Positions 35,331-44,215 of a stretch of 64,000 nt of DNA are shown one piece after another. The notes below the pieces were generated by a model. The model had not been told where the DNA came from. It worked only from the letters and a program-made list of their open reading frames with translations, and searched no databases. Position numbers and translations under genes: made by a program. The stretch's first letter is position 1. Each line of letters starts with the position of its first letter. Origin of the DNA: Prauserella endophytica (GTDB lineage: Bacteria > Actinomycetota > Actinomycetes > Mycobacteriales > Pseudonocardiaceae); the NCBI RefSeq assembly GCF_005146945.1, contig NZ_SWMS01000030.1, positions 1 through 64,000 on the forward strand, given 5' to 3'.

Positions 35331-35498
35331 GAAAGCCAGCCCCATCCGGTTTCCGACGCTGCCCGCCGCATACTTCATTCCCGAAGGGCAATCCAGGGGG
35401 CCACCGCCTGAACCGTCGCCGGGCGGAGGGGCGTGGCAAAGTTGCTCCCATTGGCCAGACAGGCCCGCGTCCGTCGCTTGATCATGGAGTTCTTTGAA

Positions 35499-35909
35499 AT
35501 GACCAAAAACACCGGTGAACTGTCCGAGCGACGCCCTTGGGACATCACTACCGATGCTGCTGTCGCAGGCACCAGATTCGTCACGCCCGACGAATACCGG
35601 CAGGGTATCCCAGACGAGATCAGCATGAGCATGGTGAAGAGCGTCCTGGTGGAGGCACTGGCCGACGCCGCTGATCAGGACGGAGTGATCTTGAACTTCT
35701 TGACACCCGACTTCTATCGGTCGTACGTCAGCGGGGTGATGAACCGGGATACCGAAGAAGACGGCGAGGAACCGCCGCTGGTCTATGACCGCTTCACTGC
35801 AGTGACACTCACCGAGCACCTGCACGCTTTTGTCCTCGATGACGGCCTGCTTGCCCATCGCGGCAACGGTGACTCGTTTGACTACCGCCTCACGTTGCCC
35901 GGCGGTTAG
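35499..35909 (+). CDS. Hypothetical protein
   Basis: 136 aa from ATG 35499 with GGAG at 35485-35488 (starts at 35484 or 35433 are possible). Codon use is less GC-biased than in neighbours. No motif recognised. Confidence 0.5.
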   Translation: MTKNTGELSERRPWDITTDAAVAGTRFVTPDEYRQGIPDEISMSMVKSVLVEALADAADQDGVILNFLTPDFYRSYVSGVMNRDTEEDGEEPPLVYDRFTAVTLTEHLHAFVLDDGLLAHRGNGDSFDYRLTLPGG

Positions 35910-35940
35910 CAAGCTGCCTTCGAACTCCAGCGATCGATGC

Positions 35941-36010
35941 TGATCATGACGTCGAAGTGTCACCACGCCACCCGCGTGGGGCCGGATGTGACGGTTCAAC
36001 GTCATGATCA
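35941..36010. repeat. Nested inverted repeat
   Basis: TGATCATGACGT (35941-35952) is complementary to ACGTCATGATCA (35999-36010). The pairing continues inward with three mismatches, and an inner hairpin (CCACGC-CACCC-GCGTGG) fills the middle. It spans the gap between two converging genes and overlaps the minus-strand stop. Confidence 0.65.
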
Positions 36011-36295
36011 ACGGATATTGCGGCGGGCACGCCAGGCGGCAGTGCGGCAGCGGTTCGAGCAGTAGCGCGTGGGCGCGTTTGCGGGTTCCGGCCCATACAA
36101 GGTTCCGCAGCGGCAGCGAGCGCGCTGGACGAGTTCCCAGCTGGCCCAGCGTTCTTCTCCGCTATGCGCGCGCCACCGTTCCAGGGCCGTGCGGGGGTCC
36201 GGCTGCTGTGGATATGCGTAAGGCCAGGGTCCCGGTCTGCCCCGAGTAGCACCTGGCCTTGCGACTCGCCCAGCCACCCACGGCGGCGGACTCAT
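36008..36295 (-). CDS. Small zinc-ribbon protein
   Basis: 95 aa from ATG 36295, where TACACT a few bases upstream suggests a leaderless message (36322 is an alternative start). The C-terminus has CRCGTLYGPEPANAPTRYCSNRC-type spacing, a zinc-ribbon pattern of small plasmid proteins. No function assigned. Confidence 0.45.
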   Translation of the reverse strand: MSPPPWVAGRVARPGATRGRPGPWPYAYPQQPDPRTALERWRAHSGEERWASWELVQRARCRCGTLYGPEPANAPTRYCSNRCRTAAWRARRNIR

Positions 36296-36364
36296 CCACG
36301 AGTGTAGGGCATTACTGGGCACATTTGGGCATCGTGGGTGTGATCGCCACCGAACGGGGCCATG

Positions 36365-36973
36365 TCAGCAGCCGGTAATTACCTCGACCTCGTAGAGACA
36401 CTGCTCCAGCACCGCTCGGCACTCGGGATCGCCCTCGCGGTGCTGACGTACCGCGCCGGCCACGACGTCAGCCGCCCACAGCAGCGGCTCTTTCGGTCCC
36501 GGCCGGTGCTCGATGGCGAACTGGGTCCCTTTTGGCAGGGTGTATCGCGCTCCCTGCACGGTGCGTACGTCGCGGGTGTTGAGCCGCTCGGTTCGCCCTT
36601 CCATCAGCAGGTGCTCGACGCCGTAGCCGTGCAGCTCCACCACCAGGCGGTGCAGGCACTTCGCGCGCGCTCGTTCCTGCCGTCGAGGTGGCACCGGGCC
36701 GCCGACCGCCACCACGTGCAGCGCGTCCAGCTCCGCCAACGTCTTGACCACGGCCCGTTGTTCGGGCCGCTCCATCTGGTTCCAGTGCAGCTTCCCGCCC
36801 TGGCGCTTGCGGCCGTACAGCTCCCGCAGCACCTCCCGGGCCACCTCGTGCCCATCGGGCTCGAACACCGCAGCCGCCACCACGTAGAACCCGCCCGCCC
36901 CGTCGGCCTCGCGGAACGACTCGTCAGCGAACGCGCGACGAGTCGCCGGAACCGGGACGGTGGGTGAAGACAT
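36365..36973 (-). CDS. DUF3800 protein, copy 1
   Basis: 202 aa from ATG 36973. It has FADESFREADGAGGFYVVAAAV, the Asp-Glu-Ser opening of DUF3800, and the late EPLLWAADVVAGAV segment with a conserved Asp. DUF3800 enzymes are of unknown activity. A paralogue lies at 40735-41268. The promoter region (CCGCTGTCTAC) is shared between the two. Confidence 0.7.
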   Translation of the reverse strand: MSSPTVPVPATRRAFADESFREADGAGGFYVVAAAVFEPDGHEVAREVLRELYGRKRQGGKLHWNQMERPEQRAVVKTLAELDALHVVAVGGPVPPRRQERARAKCLHRLVVELHGYGVEHLLMEGRTERLNTRDVRTVQGARYTLPKGTQFAIEHRPGPKEPLLWAADVVAGAVRQHREGDPECRAVLEQCLYEVEVITGC

Positions 36974-37125
36974 CCAGCAAGAGTAGACAGCGGTGGTGAC
37001 AGACCGGCCGGACCCAAGCTCGTGAAATGTAGACATGGTGGGCACTGTGCGGGCCCGGTGTCACCCGGCCCGCACGCTCGCTCCGCCGCAGATGGTGCAG
37101 TGCGAGATCAGAGAGGAGAGGTGAT

Positions 37126-37332
37126 TCAGTCTTCGGCCGGACGTGGTGGCGATGCCTTGCGCACCCGTTCCGGATGCATCGTGGTCATGGCCTTGCCCAG
37201 CCGGAGAACGGATGCGCCAAGCTTGGAGGTGACAATTCGGCAGGGTTGCCGGGCGACGGAGTAACACCGGGGGCACATCTCGTCGTTGTACTGGGGCCGC
37301 CGCTGCGAACCCTGCCGGGGAGATCGAGTCAT
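37126..37332 (-). CDS. Small Cys-pair protein
   Basis: 68 aa from ATG 37332 (GTG 37431 also possible). Contains CPRCYSVARQPC and a basic C-terminus, suggesting a zinc-bound nucleic-acid-binding domain. No family recognised. Confidence 0.4.
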   Translation of the reverse strand: MTRSPRQGSQRRPQYNDEMCPRCYSVARQPCRIVTSKLGASVLRLGKAMTTMHPERVRKASPPRPAED

Positions 37333-37510
37333 CGGCGTGCCGATCAGCCCCTTGAATCCGCGTTTGCGCTGTGGTCGAACCACGGGATTGACCTCCGGTT
37401 CCTGCCTCACCGACGCGGCGTGTGGCGTCACCGTAGAAGCACGTGGGGCCGGAACAGCGATGCCACGCCCTGATTGATTCTCGTTGCGCGCGGCGGACTG
37501 CTACCTCCGG

Positions 37511-37747
37511 CTACATCCGGCCGTCGAACTCTCCGGCTTTCATGCCTGCGATCAGGGCGTCGATCTCGCGGGCGTTGAACACTAGGACCGGGCTGGCGTC
37601 GCCGAGCTTGGAGTCGCGGACCCCGGCCCATCCGGGCAGGTCGAAGTTGAACTCGACGCACCCGTTCTGTCCGCCGTTGCTGAAGCTGGATTTGCTCCAC
37701 CCGGTGGAGGTGTTGCTGAGGGCGGCTCGTGCCGCGTCCGCGTTCAT
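37511..37747 (-). CDS. DUF397 protein
   Basis: 78 aa. GWSKSSFSNGGQNGCVEF and VRDSKLGDASPVLVFNARE are the standard DUF397 signatures. It overlaps the helix-turn-helix gene upstream by four bases. In streptomycetes such small proteins are antagonist partners of the helix-turn-helix regulator next to them. Confidence 0.85.
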   Translation of the reverse strand: MNADAARAALSNTSTGWSKSSFSNGGQNGCVEFNFDLPGWAGVRDSKLGDASPVLVFNAREIDALIAGMKAGEFDGRM

Positions 37748-38673
37748 CGCGTGTCCTTTGTCTGTGCCTTGCTGATTAGTGCGGGTGACTTCTCTGGTTT
37801 CTCGGCCTGCACCTGCAGGCGTTCGAAAACGCGCCGGTAGTCGGTTACCTGTTCCGGGCGTTCGTAGTAGATGCCCTGCTGGCGGGTCTCGACATAGACG
37901 GTGCCGGGGTCGCCCTCGAAGTCCGGTGGATAGTCCAGGATCGTGAAGGTGCCTTCAGCACCGGCGTGAGCGCCGATCGCGTGGGGCACGATCTGGATGT
38001 CGACGTTCGGCAGCTCGGCGAGCTTGACCAGCCGGTCGAGCTGGGCCCGCATGACGTCGGGCCCGCCGACCTGGCGGCGCAGCGCGTTTTCATCGAGTAC
38101 ACACCAAATCTGGGGTGGATCGTCGTGGCGGGTGATGATCTCTTGCCGGGCCATCCGCAACTCGACGGCGGAGGCGACCTCGTCATCGGTCATCCGCTGC
38201 TCACCGGCCCGGTAGAGCGCTTCGGCGTACTCGCGAGTCTGGAACAACCCGGGTATCCACTGGCTGTCGTAGCTGCTGATCCGCGCCGCGGCCGATTCGA
38301 GCCCCAGGTAGAGGTTGAACCACTCGGGCACGGTGCTGGTGAAGCCGATCCACCAGTCGGTGCCGCGCTTCGCGCTCTTGACCAGCTCGCGGAAAAAGGG
38401 CACTCGTTCGGCGACACCGTAGAGGTTGAGCAGCACTTCCAGGTCTGCCGGTGCCGGGAGGTTCCGCCCGGTCTCGATGTGGTGAATGACTGTTTTCGCC
38501 TTGCCGATCCGCTTCGCCGCGTCCTCAGGCTTGTGGTCGGCCGCCTGGCGCAGGCGCTGCATCTCGATCGCGATCCAGCGTCTGATCGCGGTCGGGTTCA
38601 GCGTGACCACAGGGCTACCTCCCACTCCGGTCTCCTCGACGTACTGAGCCAGCGGTTCACCCGGATAGGCCAT
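37744..38673 (-). CDS. Helix-turn-helix regulator with DUF5753
   Basis: 309 aa. The N-terminal XRE domain (AADHKPEDAAKRIGKAKTVI ... TGRNLPAPADLEVLLNLYGV) is followed by the ~180-residue DUF5753 domain (WIPGLFQTREYAEALYRAGE and later FTILDYPPDFEGDPGTVYVE). It belongs to the large actinobacterial family paired with DUF397 proteins. The start codon is five bases from a 37-bp palindrome, so it likely represses itself. Confidence 0.85.
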   Translation of the reverse strand: MAYPGEPLAQYVEETGVGGSPVVTLNPTAIRRWIAIEMQRLRQAADHKPEDAAKRIGKAKTVIHHIETGRNLPAPADLEVLLNLYGVAERVPFFRELVKSAKRGTDWWIGFTSTVPEWFNLYLGLESAAARISSYDSQWIPGLFQTREYAEALYRAGEQRMTDDEVASAVELRMARQEIITRHDDPPQIWCVLDENALRRQVGGPDVMRAQLDRLVKLAELPNVDIQIVPHAIGAHAGAEGTFTILDYPPDFEGDPGTVYVETRQQGIYYERPEQVTDYRRVFERLQVQAEKPEKSPALISKAQTKDTR

Positions 38674-38677
38674 ACCT

Positions 38678-38714
38678 CAAATGTAGACGTTCACAATGTG
38701 AACCTCTACATTTG
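38678..38714. promoter_or_regulatory. 37-bp operator of the HTH/DUF397 operon
   Basis: Seventeen of eighteen base pairs match around the axis at 38696; each half reads CAAATGTAGA-N-GTTCACA. It covers the space just before the regulator start codon. Confidence 0.75.
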
Positions 38715-38751
38715 AAGCCAGCTACCAACCAAACCAGTTACAACGGTAGCT

Positions 38752-38969
38752 CCTGGCGGTGCGGTGAGCAGGCACGGGTTTCCCCAGAGGCCGGAGCCTG
38801 ACCCGACGGGAAGCGCTCCTCCCTCTCCCCCGCACCGCACCGCCAGGTCCCGGTACTGATTCCTGGCGAGCAGACCCCCGCGTCACGGCGCGAGGTGCGA
38901 ACCGGGCGCACACCAGCGGCGGTCCGCCTGAGCGGCACTCCCATCCCCCACGCCGGGCGGACCGCCGCT
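38752..38969. repeat. Two long inverted repeats before the small membrane gene
   Basis: CCTGGCGGTGCGGTG (38752-38766) pairs perfectly with 38833-38847, and AGCGGCGGTCCGCC (38915-38928) with 38956-38969. No gene lies in this stretch; the second repeat could be a transcription attenuator or leader structure. Confidence 0.55.
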
Positions 38970-38991
38970 TCCCACCGAGGGGACGCACACG

Positions 38992-39120
38992 ATGTGGCAC
39001 ACATTGCTCGACCTGGCACCGGTCTTGGTGATTGCCCTCGCCCTCACCGCCATCACCACCCTGGACATCGCCCGCTCCGGTCATCGGAGCCACGGCGTGC
39101 GGGGTGATGACCATGGCTGA
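38992..39120 (+). CDS. 42-aa small membrane protein
   Basis: Starts at ATG 38992 with GAGGGGA upstream. One hydrophobic helix (LLDLAPVLVIALALTAITTL) and a polar tail. It overlaps the next start codon, so the two are coupled. Confidence 0.45.
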   Translation: MWHTLLDLAPVLVIALALTAITTLDIARSGHRSHGVRGDDHG

Positions 39121-39436
39121 GCGGGTCTACACCCTGCCCGTCACCTGCGGCGTCGACGGGCAGTCGCACGAAGTCACCGACGAAGCTTTCTCGTCGGCAC
39201 GCACCACCGGGCGTTGCCCCGCCCTGTGCGGGCACGAGGTGCACGTAACCCCAGCCATCACCCCGGTCGGGCAGCCGTGCCAGCGGTGTCTGGATGCGCT
39301 GCTGGCTTCGCGCGGACTGCCGCCGGAGCCGATCTACCTCGACGCTCCTGCCCAGCGGGGCGCACGGCATCGCCAACCCGGTTGGCTGCGCACGGTTTTG
39401 CGCGGGCCGTTCGCCCGGTGGGGAGCATCGACGTGA
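39113..39436 (+). CDS. Hypothetical Cys-rich protein
   Basis: 107 aa from ATG 39113. CGVDGQSH, CPALCGHEVH and CQRCLDALLA suggest zinc binding. It overlaps the next gene by four bases (GTGA). Confidence 0.55.
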   Translation: MAERVYTLPVTCGVDGQSHEVTDEAFSSARTTGRCPALCGHEVHVTPAITPVGQPCQRCLDALLASRGLPPEPIYLDAPAQRGARHRQPGWLRTVLRGPFARWGAST

Positions 39437-39741
39437 GCGAGGCGACCGTGGCACTGCAGCTGCTGCGTCACCATGGATTCGGCGGACGCAAAATCTTTGG
39501 TGAGCACGGGACCGTGGTGGTGCTGCACTACCGGCGGACCTGGAACTCGATCAGCGACGTGGTGCTCGTGTACGGCGAGTACGACGCCGAGGGGTACCGC
39601 GCCGATGACACCGTCGACGACTACGCCCCGCTCGCCCTGGCCTCACACCCCGGGCTGCACGCCGAAGTCGTCGGGACCGTGACCGAGGTCGTCGCGGTGG
39701 TGCTCGCCTGGCCAGAACCGCGGCACCACTTCCGCCCCTGA
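39433..39741 (+). CDS. Hypothetical protein
   Basis: 102 aa from GTG 39433, overlapping the previous stop. Predicted alpha/beta (VALQLLRHHGFGGRKIFGEH), no family recognised. Confidence 0.5.
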   Translation: MSEATVALQLLRHHGFGGRKIFGEHGTVVVLHYRRTWNSISDVVLVYGEYDAEGYRADDTVDDYAPLALASHPGLHAEVVGTVTEVVAVVLAWPEPRHHFRP

Positions 39742-39768
39742 CCCCCACCCGCGAAGGAGAAGGCGCCG

Positions 39769-40491
39769 ATGAACAGCGCGCACCCCCCGGACGCCGGAAA
39801 CGAACTCGCCGACGTGCAGGCCTTCGACGATCTCGTCGCCCGGATCTACGCCGACCAGCTCCCGGCCGCGACACGAGAGCTGGCCCTGGCCTTGGCCTGG
39901 GTCTGCACCCGCGACCCGGACCGGCACAAACCCGACGCCGGGCCCTCGCTGCACCGGGCCGCCACGCTGCTGGGCCGTGACGAGAACGGACGCTGGCGGC
40001 ACAAACAGGCCCTCGCCGAGGACGCACCGCGCTACGAGATACCTCGCCATTTCCGCGTCCCCGGCACCTGCGTCGGACCTCGCCTGCGCCCCTACCGGGC
40101 CCGTACCGCTGCAGCAGCTCCCACGCCCCGTGAGCGCAGCGACCGTGACCTGGTGTGCGGCGCCACCGCCCGGCTCAACGTCACCGAACACGACATGCAC
40201 ACCGGCCAGGTGTCCGAGGTGTACTGGTTCTGCCGACGTCACGCCGAGCATGCCGACCGCGTCCGAAATCAGATCGACGACCGCGGTACCCCACCCACTG
40301 CCCTGCCGAATGTGGGCGGCTATCTGGGCCGCTACTTCAATCACGTCGGCCTGATCCACGCCTACACAAGCGTTCTCCCGACATGGACGACCCCAGCGGC
40401 CGGGCTCTGCCGCGACGACTGGCCCCACCCTGCCGACGTCACCCGCAGCCCCCGCCGTCCCCGGCTCGCGCTGGTCATCTCCGCAGGCTGA
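39769..40491 (+). CDS. Hypothetical protein
   Basis: 240 aa with a GAAGGAGAAGG ribosome-binding site. Helical N-terminus, later DRDLVCGATARLNVTEHDMH and WFCRRHAEHADRV, which may form a metal site. No family recognised. It ends the run that starts at 38992. Confidence 0.55.
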   Translation: MNSAHPPDAGNELADVQAFDDLVARIYADQLPAATRELALALAWVCTRDPDRHKPDAGPSLHRAATLLGRDENGRWRHKQALAEDAPRYEIPRHFRVPGTCVGPRLRPYRARTAAAAPTPRERSDRDLVCGATARLNVTEHDMHTGQVSEVYWFCRRHAEHADRVRNQIDDRGTPPTALPNVGGYLGRYFNHVGLIHAYTSVLPTWTTPAAGLCRDDWPHPADVTRSPRRPRLALVISAG

Positions 40492-40687
40492 TAGTGGCAA
40501 GGCGGCGACGGTGACCAGGCCGACTACGGTGGCCGAGTGACCGCCGCCGATGCTCAGACAGGGCCCTCCGACCCTTTGCGCCCTGACGACAACCCGCCCG
40601 AGTTGTGCAGCGTGGTCACAGAAGTTGACAAAATCGCACGTTCTGAGGATTCTTGGCAGTGCGGAACCCCGGTGGGGTCGCCGTATG

Positions 40688-40727
40688 GAAACCCATGACG
40701 CGTCCGGACGGTCGTCTCATGGGTTTC
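40688..40727. terminator. Terminator
   Basis: GAAACCCATGA (40688-40698) and TCATGGGTTTC (40717-40727) are exact complements, between converging genes. Confidence 0.7.
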
Positions 40728-40734
40728 TCGCTTT

Positions 40735-41268
40735 CTACAGCGGGATGACCCTCTCCACGACTGGTGTCACCCGCCGCTTCCAGTCCCCGCCGGCGCCATA
40801 ACACCAGGCCACCGCGTCGGAGATCCACAGCAGCGGTTCCAGGGTGGAGTCGAGGTGTTCATAGGTCAGTTCCGTCTTCGACGGCCGTGCACCCAACGCC
40901 GCTTGCAGTGTGTTCTTGTCGTGCACGTTGCGGTGCTCGCGGGTGTCGAGGACCAGGCGATGACAACCGTCGGCGAGCAGGTCTTCCACGGCGCGGCGCA
41001 GGCATCGTTGTCGTGCCAGCTCATCGGTCTTCGGGGTGCAGTCGGTGCTGTAGACCCGGGCGGCGACGTCCAGCTTGGCGATCGCGTCGGCGAGCTGACG
41101 GCGACGGGGGTCCTTCTCCTTCTTGAAGTGCAGCTCCCGCTGCCGGGGCAGCAGCAGTCCCCGCATCTGTTGACGCAGCGAGGTCAGCTGCGCCGGCGCG
41201 ACCACACTCACGCACACCAGGTAGCTGCGGTCGCGCCCGGATTCGTCGATGAACGCGTGGATTGTCAC
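40735..41268 (-). CDS. DUF3800 protein, copy 2
   Basis: 177 aa from GTG 41268 with GAGGTG upstream. Starts TIHAFIDESG, the DUF3800 opening, and has the late EPLLWISDAVAWCYGAG segment equivalent to copy 1. The two copies are diverged in the middle. GTAGACAGCGG stands upstream of both. Confidence 0.75.
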   Translation of the reverse strand: MTIHAFIDESGRDRSYLVCVSVVAPAQLTSLRQQMRGLLLPRQRELHFKKEKDPRRRQLADAIAKLDVAARVYSTDCTPKTDELARQRCLRRAVEDLLADGCHRLVLDTREHRNVHDKNTLQAALGARPSKTELTYEHLDSTLEPLLWISDAVAWCYGAGGDWKRRVTPVVERVIPL

Positions 41269-41492
41269 GAGCGCACCTCGCGAACTGGGGCGGGGAGCTG
41301 AGGCATCAGGCAAGGGTAGACAGCGGCGCCGACACACCAGCTAGCGTCACACGCCCTTCTCTCGAGAAAACACATGCCAGGAACTGTGCGACCCCAGTGT
41401 CACCAGCCGGATTCTCTACAAACACGACGCCCCAGCGATCATAATGTCGAACGAGGATCGTCTACAGGGATCCGCTTCCTGACCTTCTGTCC

Positions 41493-41777
41493 CTATGGGG
41501 ACCAGACCGGGATCGTGGCTCCGTTGTTGAGCATCACGACGATGAAGGCGACGATCGCCAGCAGGAACAGCACTGTCAATGCGATGCGCCACCAAGGCGG
41601 GCGCGTGGGACTTTCAGGCTGCTCGACTGCTTGGCGTGTCACCCCAGAGCGAGCCAGCAGCTCTAGTTCGGCAGCTCGCTGCTGCGGCGAGGGATGGCCG
41701 GCGTTCCTCCTCCAGAACCAGGCGACGAGGCCGCCAAAGAGGGCGAGTCCCGCGAGAACAACAGCGCCGAACACCAC
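41493..41777 (-). CDS. Two-helix membrane protein
   Basis: 94 aa with hydrophobic helices at both ends (VVLAGLALFGGLVAWF and IALTVLFLLAIVAFIVVM) and a charged middle. It may be a small secretion or exclusion protein. No family recognised. Confidence 0.55.
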   Translation of the reverse strand: MVFGAVVLAGLALFGGLVAWFWRRNAGHPSPQQRAAELELLARSGVTRQAVEQPESPTRPPWWRIALTVLFLLAIVAFIVVMLNNGATIPVWSP

Positions 41778-41825
41778 TAGTTCCAGCCACCTCCTGAACC
41801 CTGTTCCTCTGACGAGAAACTGGCG

Positions 41826-42620
41826 TTATCCAGTAGCGCGGGGATCGTCCTCAGCGATCATCTCGTTCGCCTGAATCTGGCCCAGGATCTTGGCCGCACG
41901 TTCCACACTGCGCTGCAGTTCGACGACACCTTTCTCCAGCTCTCTCCGGGAGACTCCTTCGTGATCCACGAGGTCGCTACGGAGAAGCTTTCGGCCTTGC
42001 CGCTGGAGCCGCTTGGTGGCCACCATCTCCGGGGTGGGCGGCATCTCGTCCAAACCCGGCCACCTCTCCGTGTACGGCGTCATCTCCGATTCCGGCATCT
42101 GTGGTGTGGTCTCGCGCACCGCCCGGAAAACCGGTGCCTCGTCGTCGACGAGGCCCTCCTCGCCGCGCACCCCGCGCGGGGGTGACCCCATCTGCTCCTG
42201 GCGCTCGCGCATGTCCATGCGGTGGCGCTGCCAGCTCATGGTCATGTTCAGCAGACGGTGCAACACCAGCAGCGTTCCACATGTGTAGTACAGCGGTTGC
42301 GCTGACTTGGCGGCCTCGGCCAGGACCGTCACCCACGGACTTGCCAGCGACGTGCGCTCGATGACGACGGGTTGCACCCAGGTGTTCACGCCCTCCGGGG
42401 TGTTCCTGGACGAGGAGTGCGGCACGGTGATCCGGCGCCGCCAGGGCCACGGCTCGTCCGCCGAGTGCGGGGGTGGATCGTGCAGGTCGTAGGCCAGGGC
42501 GGCAAGCCTTTCGACTGCCAGCACACCTGTCCTGAGTGTCGCGAGTGCGGGGCGATCACCGAAATCGACCTCAAGATAGAGGAGCTGGGCGGTCGTGCTC
42601 GTGCTCGTCATCTCGCCCAT
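41826..42620 (-). CDS. Relaxase-operon protein of unknown function
   Basis: 264 aa. One possible hydrophobic segment (QPLYYTCGTLLVLHRLLNMT) and a charged helical C-terminus (RRELEKGVVELQRSVERAAK). It lies downstream of the relaxase in the same direction. Confidence 0.55.
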   Translation of the reverse strand: MGEMTSTSTTAQLLYLEVDFGDRPALATLRTGVLAVERLAALAYDLHDPPPHSADEPWPWRRRITVPHSSSRNTPEGVNTWVQPVVIERTSLASPWVTVLAEAAKSAQPLYYTCGTLLVLHRLLNMTMSWQRHRMDMRERQEQMGSPPRGVRGEEGLVDDEAPVFRAVRETTPQMPESEMTPYTERWPGLDEMPPTPEMVATKRLQRQGRKLLRSDLVDHEGVSRRELEKGVVELQRSVERAAKILGQIQANEMIAEDDPRATG

Positions 42621-42685
42621 CTTGCCAACCGCAGCGGCGAGACATCATGACTACGCCAGCTCGCTCTCTTCGGAACAATCTCCTG

Positions 42686-44215
42686 TCAACGGCCGGGCAC
42701 GTTCTCGTGGCCATGCCCGGTACTGGTGGACCGGCCTGGCGAGGACGGTGCCGGAAACGGAGTCGAGGGAGCCACAGCCGGGGAAGCATCTGCGGCAAGC
42801 TGCGCCGCCCGGCCGCCGCGGCGCTCGACTGTCGACGCCTGGAGTCGGTGGTGCATCGCGAGCAGGTTCGCTTCCGCGTCGGCGCTCATCCGCGCAGCGG
42901 CGGCGGCCTGGCTGGCTTCGTTGGCGCGGCGCACGGCGGCAGAGAGCCGGGCCAGCTGGACGGTGAGCTGGATGACCGCGGTCATGCCGCCCCGCTCGGC
43001 GATGGCGGCGCTGGTGATGACCCGGCATGCAGCGCGCATGGCGGTCGCACCCCGGCTGGGGACACCACGCAACTGCCCGTGTGGCATCTCGGCGACCCGG
43101 GACAACTGCGTGGCGGCGCGCTGCAGCACGATCCGCTCCGATTGTGGGGCGCGGGTGGACAACCCAGCCAGTGCTTCGGCGGTTTCGCGGGCGTAGGCCC
43201 GCCAGCTCACGGTGTCCGACAGCGGCGTGGCCAGCGCCAGCCGCTCGAAGTCGGCAACGGCCCGGTGAGCTTGTGACCAGCTGCTGGCCACCAAGGGGCG
43301 GCGGGCGTCGAGGGTGGCGTTCTTCGACCACGCACCCAGTGACGCGGCGGGATCGTGGCCGTCCCAGCGTCGTCGTATCGCGGTCAACGACAGGTCCCGC
43401 GCCAGTCGGCCACCGCCGTACCAGACCGGTTGCGCACCGGCCTCCGGTGCCAGCGCCACCGAGTAGCCCACGACTTCGCTGCGACCGCCCGGGGCGTACC
43501 GGGCCCGGACAAGCACTCCGCTGGAGCGCATCAGCCCAACCCAGTCGGCTTCCGACTCGGCGGGGCCGGCCGCAGCCCGCACGAGGCGTTCCAGCTGTTC
43601 GCGGTCGGTCTCGCCGCGTCCGGCGCGCTCGGCGCGGTAGCGCTCGCCCTGTCGCCAGCCTTCGCGGCCGCCGCCCCCGCGCTGGGTCTTCACCCGCAGT
43701 CCGAGAGTGGGGTCGTCCTCCATCTCGGCCCGCAGCTCGGCCATCTTCTTGTAGTCGCCCCAGGTACTGGCGATCGTGCCGTTCTCCTGCGCCAGGTGCA
43801 CCACCAGGTGGATATGGTCGCGGGGGCCCTGCTCACTGCGGGCCAGGCCGTGATGCACCGCGATCCAGCGGCAGTCGCCGAACCCGAGTTTGTCGATCGC
43901 CTTGCGGGCGACGTAGCCCCACTGCTCATCGGACAAGCGCGGGTCGTCGGCGTGCAGGGAGATCGGCACGTGGTAGACGAACCCGTTCTTCGGTGGCTCC
44001 ATCTCCCGGATCCGGGCGGGGAACTCCATCTCGTGCGCCAGGTCCATCTGCTCGCTCGGCTCACGGATCTCGATGTCGGTCACGGTCGGATCCCACGCCG
44101 CGATGATGCGTTGGTCGCTGTGCTCCTCCCGGGTGCCAGGGCCGGCCAGGTACGCCATCAGCCCCACCAGCCGGTCGCGGGTGCCGGGTTTGCGCGCGGC
44201 GTGTTTGACGATCAT
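42686..44215 (-). CDS. MOBP-type relaxase
   Basis: 509 aa. The catalytic domain fills the first ~200 residues, with FVYHVPISLH and HHGLARSEQGPRDHIHLVVH, the second holding the H-x-D/x-H-x-H metal-binding motif of relaxase/mobilisation nucleases. The C-terminal ~300 residues are Ala-rich and helical. It would nick oriT and lead the strand into the recipient. It overlaps mobC by four bases. Confidence 0.88.
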   Translation of the reverse strand: MIVKHAARKPGTRDRLVGLMAYLAGPGTREEHSDQRIIAAWDPTVTDIEIREPSEQMDLAHEMEFPARIREMEPPKNGFVYHVPISLHADDPRLSDEQWGYVARKAIDKLGFGDCRWIAVHHGLARSEQGPRDHIHLVVHLAQENGTIASTWGDYKKMAELRAEMEDDPTLGLRVKTQRGGGGREGWRQGERYRAERAGRGETDREQLERLVRAAAGPAESEADWVGLMRSSGVLVRARYAPGGRSEVVGYSVALAPEAGAQPVWYGGGRLARDLSLTAIRRRWDGHDPAASLGAWSKNATLDARRPLVASSWSQAHRAVADFERLALATPLSDTVSWRAYARETAEALAGLSTRAPQSERIVLQRAATQLSRVAEMPHGQLRGVPSRGATAMRAACRVITSAAIAERGGMTAVIQLTVQLARLSAAVRRANEASQAAAAARMSADAEANLLAMHHRLQASTVERRGGRAAQLAADASPAVAPSTPFPAPSSPGRSTSTGHGHENVPGR

